Position numbers and translations under genes: made by a program. DNA of 64,000 bases. Origin: Aphanomyces cochlioides (taxonomy: Eukaryota > Oomycota > Saprolegniomycetes > Saprolegniales > Verrucalvaceae). Positions 33,435-42,876 of the stretch are shown piece by piece. Each line of letters begins with the position of its first letter. Position 1 is the first letter of the stretch. The stretch lies in assembly GCA_019828595.1 (NCBI GenBank), contig JAHQRK010000002.1:744001-808000 (forward strand). Reading direction: 5' to 3'. Below the pieces are notes generated by a model. That model made no database searches. It was not told the origin of the DNA and was given only the letters and a program-made list of their open reading frames with translations.

Positions 33435-35048
33435 CAGATGTCCTTCAAAACAGTGATATCAAATTTTACAATTTCGGATATAACTTTTTACAGTATCCAT
33501 TTTCGGCGGGTTTCTGTCGATTTCGCCAGGGGTTGGCATTTCAAAAGTGTGAAATAATACTACTCCCCGATTGGAAGCAACCCTAACCCTACACATACAA
33601 AAATCAAGTACAATCCTTGCGACTGGAACTCCCCTTAATACTAAACACAAGTATAAACATCAGATATTACATTCATGAAACCTATCTATCAATTCATGCA
33701 ATTCCTTATCTAAGATTTGCGTATGTTTCCAGCAGTTTGAGATTGTCCTGTCCGTTACATGCTCCCAAGCAGCAGTCGCCCATTCCATTGCAGTCACCAC
33801 GTCGACGTGGTGAATCTTTTCTATCGCCTTCTTCATTTCGTCGTTCGCCAGTTCGTGCTCACGTCGTAAGAGCTCGTCAAATTTATCGACAGCATATTTT
33901 GTCTTCACCTGCATAATCTTGGACTTGAATGAGTGGATTATGCCGGCATCTTGGGGTTGCAGGTGAGTTGTCGTATTCGGGGGAAGCATTTCAACACAAA
34001 CATTCGACAAAGCTTCGTCGAATCTATGCGATGACACATTGTCCAAAAGCAGAAGCACGTGTCTTCCTTGTCTCTTCATTTCATCATTCAATGACGTAAT
34101 CCAAGCAGCGAAAACGTTTCCCGTCATCCATCCCTTTTTTGATGACGTGTAACATGACGAGACGTCCACACTTGTATCTCTTGAGAAACACCTCGGACGT
34201 TGAGCTTGCCCAATGAAAAGAAGCGGCGGTCTTGCTTTTCCGGTAGCATCGCTCGTTATAGCCACGGTTATTCGCTTCTTCACATCTTTACGCCCACGTA
34301 TGCTTTTTCTTGAAATCGTCGTTTTGGGAGTAGAGCAATAGAAATAGGCAGTTTCGTCCATGTTCAATATGTTCTGCTTGGAGTAGTTTGCTGTCACTTC
34401 TTGCAAACGTCGTCGACCAGTTTCAACAGCAGCATCATTTGCAGATGCGGCCTCACCATGAAGTTGCCGCATCTTCAAATCATGTCGCTGTTGGAATCGG
34501 TAGAGCCAGCCCTTCGAAAACTGAGCGCTTGAGAGACGTCTCTCTTGACGTGCGTTTGGACTCAGGCCCGCCAATATACGCGTCCGAATTTGGTCTGCCT
34601 TGTACCGCAGCATTTCGCCAGTGACTACTGGAACTTCGTACGTTTCAGCTTTTGATATCCACGTCATCAGTTCTGCTTCGACTTTGGGGTAGAAACCCTT
34701 GTGGCATGACCGACGACTTGGTGCAAGTTCCTTCGGCAGCTCATTCTTGAGAATCGTCACTACAGTGGATTGGGCTGGTGGGCATGGCAGTCCGAAGTTC
34801 TTCATAGCCCAGCGAGCCAGACTACGCTGAGTCATATGGCCATTGGCTCTGTAATAGAGCAACATGGCTTCTTTTTGCTCCTTGCTCAGGCGTAGACGTC
34901 GTGGCTTCTCTTGAACCTGCATGGTGTGATGGGTGATTGATAACCATCACCTCAAAACTCTATAAACAAATATCTATAATTGGCCATAAATATATTATCT
35001 TTCAGAAATATTAAGTTTTGGTGTTATCACTATTTTGAAGGACGACTG
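33435..35048 (-). mobile_element. Pogo/Tigger-like (Tc1/mariner) element, TSD TA
   Basis: Ends read CAGATGTCCTTCAAAA (left) and, reversed, CAGTCGTCCTTCAAAA (right), continuing with similarity through a GTGATA stretch. Each is flanked by TA (33433-33434 and 35049-35050). CAG ends and a TA duplication are the hallmarks of pogo/Tigger. The interior is a single intact transposase. Total length 1,614 bp. Confidence 0.88.
33660..34922 (-). CDS. Pogo/Tigger-like transposase, intact
   Basis: 420 residues from ATG 34922. Order of domains: a CENP-B-type N-terminal helix-turn-helix (RLRLSKEQKEAMLLYY, residues about 8-60), a second CENP-B/Tc5 helix-turn-helix (about 85-160, ending FSKGWLYRFQQRHDLK), and a DDE_1 core. 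The core shows ILNMDETAYFY, LLLLDNVSSH and HLQPQDAGIIHSFKSK, giving the D-D-D triad of pogo. The frame is unbroken and sits inside well-preserved ends, so the element may be recently active. It binds its own TIRs and cuts at TA dinucleotides by family knowledge. Confidence 0.9.
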   Translation of the reverse strand: MQVQEKPRRLRLSKEQKEAMLLYYRANGHMTQRSLARWAMKNFGLPCPPAQSTVVTILKNELPKELAPSRRSCHKGFYPKVEAELMTWISKAETYEVPVVTGEMLRYKADQIRTRILAGLSPNARQERRLSSAQFSKGWLYRFQQRHDLKMRQLHGEAASANDAAVETGRRRLQEVTANYSKQNILNMDETAYFYCSTPKTTISRKSIRGRKDVKKRITVAITSDATGKARPPLLFIGQAQRPRCFSRDTSVDVSSCYTSSKKGWMTGNVFAAWITSLNDEMKRQGRHVLLLLDNVSSHRFDEALSNVCVEMLPPNTTTHLQPQDAGIIHSFKSKIMQVKTKYAVDKFDELLRREHELANDEMKKAIEKIHHVDVVTAMEWATAAWEHVTDRTISNCWKHTQILDKELHELIDRFHECNI

Positions 35049-35366
35049 TACACTAATTTTCTGACGTGTCAATTTATTGAGATTTCCTCGTTTTTGATAT
35101 ACATGTATCGCAAGAAATTGTGACATATATGTGTTTTTGACATATGTCCTCATTTTTGCGAGAGAGGTGCGTTTTACATTGAGAATGTAGGTACTGAACG
35201 ATAGCATACCTTGAAGTGAGAGTTTTGAGGGTATATTGAGGAGCGCCTGGTTTTTGCTCATGTACCAAGCATTTGATTTAGAGTTCTAGTGATTTTTATG
35301 GTCAATAGACTTCTCTTTGATGTTGTCGATACAGCTTCCGGTACTGCATAATCTGGTCCTTGTCAA

Positions 35367-35398
35367 ATTCCGGATAATACTCCATTCATCCGGATGAA
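35367..35398 (+). promoter_or_regulatory. TCCGGATAA-type motif upstream of the glycosyltransferase
   Basis: ATTCCGGATAAT and, a few bases on, TTCATCCGGATGAA, a perfect 14-bp palindrome, lie 22-53 bp before the ATG at 35420. The core is shared with sites at 11003, 39636 and 49022. Confidence 0.42.
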
Positions 35399-35419
35399 CA
35401 GAAGCGCGCGAGCCTTTTG

Positions 35420-37412
35420 ATGCTCCAAGTGATATGCTTCTCCATGGATCGTCCATGGCAACTCTCTGAGTACTTGAGGACGCTGCAGAAGTTTCTAAGC
35501 GTCGATCTGGCGAGTGTATGGGTTCTGTATAAAGCATCGGAGGCAGCTTTCCGCGATGGCTATGATCGTGTGATTGAAATGTATCCAACCGTGCGGTGGA
35601 CAGAAGAGGCAGCTGGTGTCGAGAGTTCATTTGGCCATGATCTGCTGTCTATTTTGAATGCGTCGACGAGCGATTATATACTTTTTGGTGTGGATGATGC
35701 ATTTTTCTTTGACTATTTCCCCCTCATGGACATTCTTCGACGACCATCAGTATGGAATGTGCTGCATTTGACGCTAAACCCGAATATCTGGTACTCGGAA
35801 ACGCAGCAAGCTGTAGCATTACCCCTGCCATCAATGATCCACCATGGAGATATCCTCATGTTTGATTCCACAGGACGGGGCGAATGGAATTATCCGTGGG
35901 AAGTCAGTGGATCAGTATATCTACGCCAACGGTAAGGCAATTTAGTCATGATTGTCAATAATTTCTCAAGCGTTATGGAAGTTCTTGAAGCAGTTCAAGA
36001 TAAATATGGCCTTGCCGGTATTAGTCAGCCCAATCGACTGGAAAACAACGGTGCCCTCGTTCAATCGTCCTTTCAATGGAGAGAAGCGTGCACTCCCAAG
36101 CCAATCATGCATGTAATGGCAATCAACCAAGTGCAACATATATACGACAATCCGCTCCTGGCACAGCATGAAACGAAGTATCTTCTCTTGCATTTGTCAC
36201 CTCTTCGACATTTGGACACTACGTTTTATCGCAACCATGTGTTCCGTAGCGTTCACATCGGAGCTCTCAAGCTGGTACAGTGTTTGAATGTTCATTGTTT
36301 TCTCATGTTAATCAGGTGGAAGAAACAGACTCTCCCCAACAAGCAGATCCCCTCGTATCCATCATTCTACCAGCCTACAATGAGTCTCGGTTTATTATTG
36401 CAGCACTCGATAGCCTTGTAGCTCAGACTTACCGAAACTTTGAAGTTCTCGTTCTCGACGACTGTAGTACCGATGGCACAGCTGCTCTCGTTCAAAACTA
36501 CCCTGATCCACGTATCCGCTTGATCCAAAATGAAACAAACTCAGGAGTTGCCAAAACCCTAAATCATGGTAAATCACAAACATAGCATATTTTTCTAAGA
36601 TGTCGCTAGGATTAGCATTAGCCCGCGGCGACTTCATTGCCCGAATGGATGCCGACGACGTGGCTCTACCGAATCGACTCGAAATGCAAGTTGCCTACCT
36701 CTTAGCTCATCCAGATATCGATCTCATTGGCTCCGCTATTGGAGTAATTGGCGAGAGCGAGTCTCCATATCCTTGCAAAGTGATTGTTTATCCAACATCG
36801 CCCCACAGAACGCACTGGGCAATGTTTATGGGTTGCATGCTTGCCCATCCAACAGTGCTCTTTCGCCGAAACCATACTCTAGCAACGTTCAGCTATGCCG
36901 AGGATTATGGTTCGGGAGAAGATTATGATCTGTGGCTTAGACTCTTGCAAGCTGGTGTAAAAATGCGCTCACTTGGTATGCCTTTGCTTTTACATCGCAA
37001 ACATGGGTCCAATGCATCGACACTAAACCGCGACCAGCAGCGCCAGGAAGCTAATACAGCTGCCCACAAGGCCATTATGACCTTCCTTGGCCACCCAGTA
37101 AAACTCGAAGCTGTGCTTTTGCTGCGAGCTCATACACTCCATCAAGACCTTGGCGAAGCAACGAGCTTGCTGGATAGCCACGCTGAAGAAGCCATTCAAA
37201 TTGTAGAAGACTTGAAACGCCGATGTTTAGAAACCAGTGATGACCAAGAGCGGGCAGCGATCGAAAGCGAAGCAATGTCACGTCATGGTGAAATTGCATT
37301 CAGAGCAATGATTCATGACCCTACCAAAGGAGTCATGTTGTGGCAAAAATGGGTTCAGGCGTACCCAGTTGAAAGTCGGCAAGTTTTTGAACGGCTGGCC
37401 AAACATGCCTAA
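35420..37412 (+). CDS. Two-domain glycosyltransferase (GT-A-like plus GT2)
   Basis: Four exons; introns at 35932-35970, 36275-36315 and 36569-36609 (39-41 nt) keep frame, giving about 625 residues. The N-terminal half (from MLQVICFSMDRPWQLSEYL) looks like a nucleotide-sugar transferase fold with a DD pair in YILFGVDDAFFFDYF. The C-terminal half begins near residue 283 with the GT2 signature VSIILPAYNESRFIIAALD and continues with VLVLDDCSTDGT and FIARMDADDVALPNR, the DxD that holds the metal and sugar nucleotide. GT2 enzymes move sugars onto polysaccharides, lipids or proteins; acceptor unknown. No signal peptide or membrane span is clear. The pogo element ends 371 bp upstream. Confidence 0.85.
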
Positions 37413-37697
37413 AGACACTGATCAGTTGACTTTGGATTAAAATCACGAGATATCTGGGATCCGTGTAGCACAAATACACAACCCCCCATGACTAAGTTAT
37501 ATTGTCAACGCCCCCTGGCTCTGATCCCTTCCTCACCAACCCGGAATTTATGACGCAGGGCATGAAAATACAGCGCCAATTATTGCAGAATTTATGGGGA
37601 TAACAAAATCCAGCAACTGATCGCTCAGCATATTCGTCTATTTGGGAGAATTTACATTAGTGACAGCGAACAAAATGGATTTCGTGTTGGAAATGAC
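37413..37697. other. Intergenic spacer between converging genes
   Basis: About 285 bp between the stops of the glycosyltransferase and the CobW-F-box gene. No open frame or recognisable element. Confidence 0.5.
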
Positions 37698-39596
37698 TTA
37701 GCAGCAGCTACACATTTCTCCAAGAGGACCACTTCCGTCAGGTTTGACACGCACAACGAATCGCAATCGATGTTCCGTTCGAAGCGCATGGAGAAGGGGA
37801 TGGCCAGGGTAGAAGACTTCCTTACTTTCTGCACGAGGCATGCGGTGGTCAGGCACGGCGACATGCACTTGGAACGCTGGATGGATCGAGTGAAACGACA
37901 CTTGGTAGATTTGCGAAGAAGTTTTTCCACCAGTGAGCTGAAACACGACGCGATGGCCACCCAAATCGTCTTCGCTCTTGCTCGTTTCAGGAACCAAGAA
38001 AACACGGAAGCGAAGTATGTCCGTGGTTGCTTCGTCGTATTCGTCGACAGGCTCGACGTCGTATTCAACCTTTGTCAACGCCGAGCTAGTCTGTGCCGTT
38101 GGGGATTCAAAAAAGGCATCAATGGTCTCTGATCGCCATGAAAAATCCATCGCGTACGAACGGCAGGTTGATTCGGCAAGGCGCGCTAGTTCCAACCAGG
38201 CAACAGCTGCAGCGTCAATATGAGCTGGTGATGCAAAGTCCAATCCCTTGAGGCTAACCAATTCAACATTTGCTTTACGCCAGGCTTGCATATACGTAGA
38301 AAGACTTGGGAGTGCCACTGCCGAATGGAGATAAGGTCCATGGCGGTCATGCAACAACGATGCGGAAGGATACTTGGAGTCTTCGTCAAGATGAGTAAGA
38401 GCTGCGTGGACCGCGGCACATGTTTGAGCAAGACTGACAACCTCTTTGGATCGAAGGAAGACGGCAATACGATGTATGAGAGGCGATGGGAGACGTGCCA
38501 TAGAGCTAAGTGTGTCACGAGGAGCTGGTCGAATCGACGGTGTGCGCAAAATGGAACCAAAATCGTTACGAATTTGCATCTCAGGAAGATTTCGGCCGAT
38601 GAAAACGATCTTGCAGCCTTCGTGGTTTGGCACTGAAAGCCATTCCCTGTCGACAACATCGCCGACTGCATGGAAGACGAGTTTCTTGGACATGCCACTG
38701 ACACTCAAGATGGCTTTGGAGCGATAGAGCGTCACTTTGTTGGAAATGGACTCCTTAGAGGGAACGACGAGGCGACGCATCCAATGCGCAAACAAAAATG
38801 GATCCACAACTTTTCCAGGCTCGACGATGGAAAAAGACGTAGTTTGGGTGTGACGTGACGAGTCGTGGCCACAGGAATCATCGTGGATATGATCATGGTC
38901 GTGGTCACAAGCGTGGTCGTGAGCTTGGTCGTGGTCGTCAATGGTAGAAGCAACCTTGTCGAGATCGAACGCAGAAAGTGATGCAAACATTGCAGAGAAG
39001 TCCATGTCTCCACGGATGCATGGAAAAATTGGCGCGGTGGGGTTGAATTCACGGATTCGTGCTTGAATGTCGCGATGGATCGAAGGCTGTGGTACAAGGT
39101 CGACCTTGGCGAGGATGACCAAGTCTGCCAGTGAGATTTGCGACTGCGCTTCGAGACTTTTGCTCTTCAATAGCGACACAATATTGCACGCATCCACCAA
39201 CGTGACGACGCCTTTCATGTGGAAGGCTGACGAAATGGTCGGTGTTTGCGTGATGGTTCGAACAATTGGCAACGGGTCTGCCATACCCGTCGTTTCAATC
39301 AAGACCATGTCGAGATGATGTCCAGACGCAACTTGCTCGGCAATAGAAGCAAATGCTCCAAGTATATCCCCACGCACAGTGCAGCACATGCATCCATTTT
39401 CGAGCACGATCACTTTGTCTGCGACACTCAACGCATTGGACACGAGCAGATCATTGTCAATCGCAACTTCACCAAATTCGTTCTCGATCACAGCAATCTT
39501 GAGCTCTCTCTGCTGCAAGAGCAGCTTATTCAGCAGCGATGTCTTGCCAGCGCCAAGAAATCCCGTCAGAATCGTCACCGGAATCGACATCGCCAT
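37698..39596 (-). CDS. COG0523/CobW-family GTPase fused to an F-box
   Basis: A single-exon 632-residue protein from ATG 39596. Residues 1-210 are a COG0523 G3E GTPase: Walker A GFLGAGKT (12-19), the metal-binding GCMCC (68-72), ETTGMADP, and AKVD as the guanine motif (163-166). A histidine-rich metal-binding stretch (about 221-250, DHDHDHIHDD) leads to the CobW C-terminal domain (about 255-345, ending GCKIVFIGRNLP). Then comes an F-box-like segment at 368-400 (LPSPLIHRIAVFLRSKEVVSLAQTC) and a C-terminal domain I do not know, ending CSCC. COG0523 proteins are metallochaperones or insertases, often for zinc; an F-box recruits SKP1-cullin ubiquitin ligase. The fusion suggests metal-linked protein turnover (inference). 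Confidence 0.88.
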   Translation of the reverse strand: MAMSIPVTILTGFLGAGKTSLLNKLLLQQRELKIAVIENEFGEVAIDNDLLVSNALSVADKVIVLENGCMCCTVRGDILGAFASIAEQVASGHHLDMVLIETTGMADPLPIVRTITQTPTISSAFHMKGVVTLVDACNIVSLLKSKSLEAQSQISLADLVILAKVDLVPQPSIHRDIQARIREFNPTAPIFPCIRGDMDFSAMFASLSAFDLDKVASTIDDHDQAHDHACDHDHDHIHDDSCGHDSSRHTQTTSFSIVEPGKVVDPFLFAHWMRRLVVPSKESISNKVTLYRSKAILSVSGMSKKLVFHAVGDVVDREWLSVPNHEGCKIVFIGRNLPEMQIRNDFGSILRTPSIRPAPRDTLSSMARLPSPLIHRIAVFLRSKEVVSLAQTCAAVHAALTHLDEDSKYPSASLLHDRHGPYLHSAVALPSLSTYMQAWRKANVELVSLKGLDFASPAHIDAAAVAWLELARLAESTCRSYAMDFSWRSETIDAFFESPTAQTSSALTKVEYDVEPVDEYDEATTDILRFRVFLVPETSKSEDDLGGHRVVFQLTGGKTSSQIYQVSFHSIHPAFQVHVAVPDHRMPRAESKEVFYPGHPLLHALRTEHRLRFVVRVKPDGSGPLGEMCSCC

Positions 39597-39635
39597 GCAC
39601 TAAAATAAAAGGAAAATGGTTTGGATTGTCAGACT

Positions 39636-39659
39636 TACGGATAATTCAGCTTATCCGGA
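39636..39659 (-). promoter_or_regulatory. TCCGGATAA-type motif upstream of the CobW-F-box gene
   Basis: The plus strand reads TACGGATAATTCAGCTTATCCGG-like text 40-64 bp before the minus-strand ATG at 39596, i.e. two inverted half-copies of the recurring motif. Confidence 0.4.
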
Positions 39660-39660
39660 G

Positions 39661-40625
39661 ACCGTTGGACGCGTCAATGTCAATGCAGCCAACCTATCCA
39701 TTATACAGAATGCACTGTATCTTCAGCTGCCAAGACTACACGGCGATTTAGTTGAAACATCTTTGGAACTCTTCGATGTGAATTGGAAAGTGTATTAAGT
39801 GTTAAACATAAAGCTAAAGAAAAGCTATGCCTAGTGTCTTTGTGTATCTTGAATAAACCCACATAATATGTGGGTGTGATGGGAACAATGACCTTACGAG
39901 AGTCAGGTCTGTTTACCTTGGTCTCAACAGGAACAGGGTAGACTCAGTAGGTTCTGGGAGCAATGGTCGCTTTTGCCTGACTGAAATATAGTTTTTCAGA
40001 CTACTACATACTAGTAATATGTTTACTACTAAACGAGTTGGATGTCAACTTAAGGTTTGTGATTGCGAATAACCGAGTCGACAAAAATGACGCTGCAACG
40101 AAACCAAACAACGTACTAGCATTACATGACCCCATCCCGAAAATCTTGTTCCCATAGAAGATATGTATGCTTCCTAGTCGTGTTGTGATGGGAACATTTT
40201 ACCCGGGATGTTGGGGCCGCAGTATGGGGATGCATGTTGAATCTCCAAAAGTACACGAAAGAGTAGACTTGGACGGAGACTAATGCAGGTATGAAATCCA
40301 CTAATCTGCTTAATTTGTCTGACGAAGCGGAAAGTTGTTGTTTGAAACCTCAACAGTCAGCAGAAAAACCTTTCGTATTTAATAAAAGATAATAATGAAT
40401 AATGGTAATTGACGTCATAAAGTGTTTTCAATTATTGTGAAAATCAAAGTTTTTGTCGAGCGTATTAGTGGCTTTATTCTTGTGTTATATTGATTGGTGG
40501 ACACATAATTCGTCCATAATCATGTCTTCTATTCGTCCATTGGTGTTCTACAATTCGTCTGGTTGTTGGGCAGCCAAAAGCAGTGGAGAACACGATCATC
40601 GACACAGCCTTGCTCTTGACTGTTC
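39661..40625. other. Intergenic region of about 1 kb
   Basis: No credible gene. GTGATGGGAACA occurs twice about 300 bp apart (39886 and 40186), which might be a decayed LTR or a chance repeat. The last 130 bp repeat ATTCGTCC/ATTCGTCT several times. Confidence 0.35.
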
Positions 40626-41597
40626 ATGTCGTCAACTACAGACGAGTCATCTTCGTTGCGGCTGCTTCCTCGCCCTGATATCCTGTCGTGTAATCTCGCT
40701 GTCAAGATTGGCCAACCTCAGAGCGGAAGATCTCTTGCTGGTCAGCACGCCTTCAGCCATATTTACAGCGAAGGCTTTGGCGTGCTGCATCAGCGAGTTG
40801 GTGTCTTTGTCGAAACTATCATGGCAGACTATAGCAAGACAAAGACTACGACATCTAAGACTGTTACACTCGAGAAGCCCGCTTCAATGCCCATCTTTGC
40901 CAAGATCAACTCAACGACCGCCAATCGGCATACATTGAGATAAGCGCTGACGCATACGAAGACATTATTAATCGCATGTGGCGATCGTTGATTCATCGCA
41001 GCAATGGTACGTATATTTCATCATGACCAAATACAGCCTTACATTTGTGTCCAGGTGATACTACATTTCAACTCTTTGTGTACGTTGTGAAAGCCGAGAA
41101 GCGAGCTCAACAGATTCGTCGTGCCACTGAAGCTAGGATTCGAGACTGTGCGGATAAGGTACTAATGCAACGACATTTGTTTGTATTTGACGCTCTACGC
41201 TTTACACTCATGGATCATGCGAGTCGAACGCAATTCAAATAATGAAATTGGCCCTAGCCGTCTTCGTTATATTGCCACTCATTATGCTCGTCAACTGGAA
41301 GAGCCAAATTATGAAGAGCTTCCTGTCAATGAAACCACCCGTCAGCTCGAACGCATTGATCGCGAGACAACAGCCATCGAGAACGAGCGCCGTGGACTTG
41401 ATACTCCCCTGTACGTTCCTATTCGGGTCATGCTAAATGGACAGCCTGTGGTCTTGGATTTCAACATCGGTGATCTGCGCAAATGGCTTGGGCTTCCGGA
41501 ATTCGATCTCTATCCCGGCTTTCGCTCCCCAATGGATGGTTTCGTGCCATCATCGAATATCCCTGATGTAGATCACAACAACAGTGATAACGATTAA
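40626..41597 (+). CDS. Doubtful coiled-coil protein gene, structure uncertain
   Basis: Several plus-strand blocks look coding and lie close together: a Ser-rich start (ATG 40626, MSSTTDESSSLRLLPRPDIL), a helical block RQSAYIEISADAYEDIINRMWRSLIH, an exon beginning after a TGTCCAG acceptor near 41055 with YVVKAEKRAQQIRRATEAR, and a final block with TRQLERIDRETTAIENER and VMLNGQPVVLDFNIGDLRKWLG that stops at 41597. I could not join all blocks with clean splice sites, and a one-base shift near 40875 may be needed. It could be a real gene with unusual introns or one decaying next to the adjacent transposase. No family recognised. Confidence 0.35.
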
Positions 41598-41613
41598 ATG
41601 GACTACATGAATT

Positions 41614-42516
41614 TTATTGTGGTTGTATCATGCAATTTGCACGATCGAGACCGTACGTGTGATATCCACAATGGCCATAGAGATTCGTCGCTATGTCATC
41701 TCTTACTTGTGTACATCGAACCATGCCAACGTCGATTGTTCTTTCAATGTCGAATTGAAAGGCGAGTGTATGGCGTTGCAGCCACTTTTTGAGTTGTGCG
41801 AACGCAATTTCGATGGGATTTAAATGCGGCGAGTATGGCCACGGGTTGAGACAGGGCACAATTTTCGTCATCATGGCTTGATGGAAGCTCAATCTGTCGT
41901 AGGTTCCTCTCGTGTGTGCCCACGAGAAGAATCCTGTGCAATCAAAGGCAGCAAGAATAGATAGACGTTGGCCACGCTTGAATGGCAGATTCACAATAGC
42001 GGGAGTTCCACGTCTTGACCAGGCATACCGCTTCATTGCATCACGTCCGTCTTTGGCGGTTTCATCAACGAATACAAGCTGACAAGGATGGCTGAAAAAT
42101 GGATACAGGCGACGATAAAACATCTCTATCTCTACATCACTACTCTCACGGGCTCGCTTTTCTAAGACCTTTCGTGTAAGATTAAGATGGAAACGTAATA
42201 CACGACAGATTGACGATGATGAGCAGCTTTTCAGTCCAGGAAACCATGACTTAAACGCCTCTTGCAACTCTTCAACATAAAAACATGGATAGTCACGGAC
42301 ATACTCGTCGATAAACTCGTCGACGTCTTGACTCCAACTCACGCTTGTCTTTTCTCTCGGCTTTGGACTTACATGTCCAAGTGTTTTGAACTGCTTGTTC
42401 CATCTTTCGATGGAGCGCACAGAGACCCCAAGCAGAATGGCAATCATTTCCATTTCAATGCAATACACAAAATACAAAACGATGCACCGCCATCGTAGTT
42501 GCTTGTCATACGCCAT
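41614..42516 (-). CDS. IS630/Tc1-like transposase lacking its second catalytic Asp
   Basis: An open frame of 300 codons from ATG 42516. The N-terminus has the helix-turn-helix ILLGVSVRSIERWNKQF (about 28-43) of IS630/Tc1 transposases. The DDE_3 core starts well (LVFVDETAKDGRDAMKRYAW, D151; HTRGTYDRLSFHQAM) and ends with the proper YSPHLNPIEIAFAQLKKWL (E236). The stretch between, which normally has LDNCRIH-like text with the second Asp and the LPP before YSP, is missing: PCLNPWP runs straight into YSPHLNP. The deletion of some 35-40 codons is in frame and no stop follows. It should be catalytically dead unless it works in trans as a DNA-binding protein. No inverted ends were found. Confidence 0.8.
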   Translation of the reverse strand: MAYDKQLRWRCIVLYFVYCIEMEMIAILLGVSVRSIERWNKQFKTLGHVSPKPREKTSVSWSQDVDEFIDEYVRDYPCFYVEELQEAFKSWFPGLKSCSSSSICRVLRFHLNLTRKVLEKRARESSDVEIEMFYRRLYPFFSHPCQLVFVDETAKDGRDAMKRYAWSRRGTPAIVNLPFKRGQRLSILAAFDCTGFFSWAHTRGTYDRLSFHQAMMTKIVPCLNPWPYSPHLNPIEIAFAQLKKWLQRHTLAFQFDIERTIDVGMVRCTQVRDDIATNLYGHCGYHTYGLDRANCMIQPQ

Positions 42517-42876
42517 CGAAACCGTACAAGAGGAAAAGTGAAAGAGATTTCAAGAAAGTCTGGCGAATGTCGAGTCTACACCCGCCATTCGTCTTGCTTC
42601 ATCGCATTTCGTCTCTTTTTCGTTTACAATTCGTCTCCTCTATGTGAAAGCCATCTCTAAATCGTCTCGTGTAACGTCTAAAGTGCACTGAAGATATTCA
42701 TCAAATCGTCGGGTTATAGTTGGAAATCGTCCAATTGATACTGTCAACCGCCAAAAAGCCTGGTTATTACAATACAGTGTAATTGGCCATAAAAGTTAAT
42801 GTTTTCCAATCACGAGGCTCTAACAGTAAATTCATCCAATCATTTTCGTGTCAGGTTTCGCATTCAAAATCGCGGC
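42517..42876. other. Spacer between the IS630-like gene and WRAP73
   Basis: About 360 bp with repeated TTCGTCTC/TTCGTC words (42590-42670), probably remains of the transposon's flank, and TCCAATCA at 42836-42843 shortly before the WRAP73 start. No gene seen. Confidence 0.4.

Noticed and set aside
39886..40200. Direct repeat GTGATGGGAACA about 300 bp apart, possible solo LTR
   Set aside because: No TG..CA borders, target duplication or primer-binding site could be shown.
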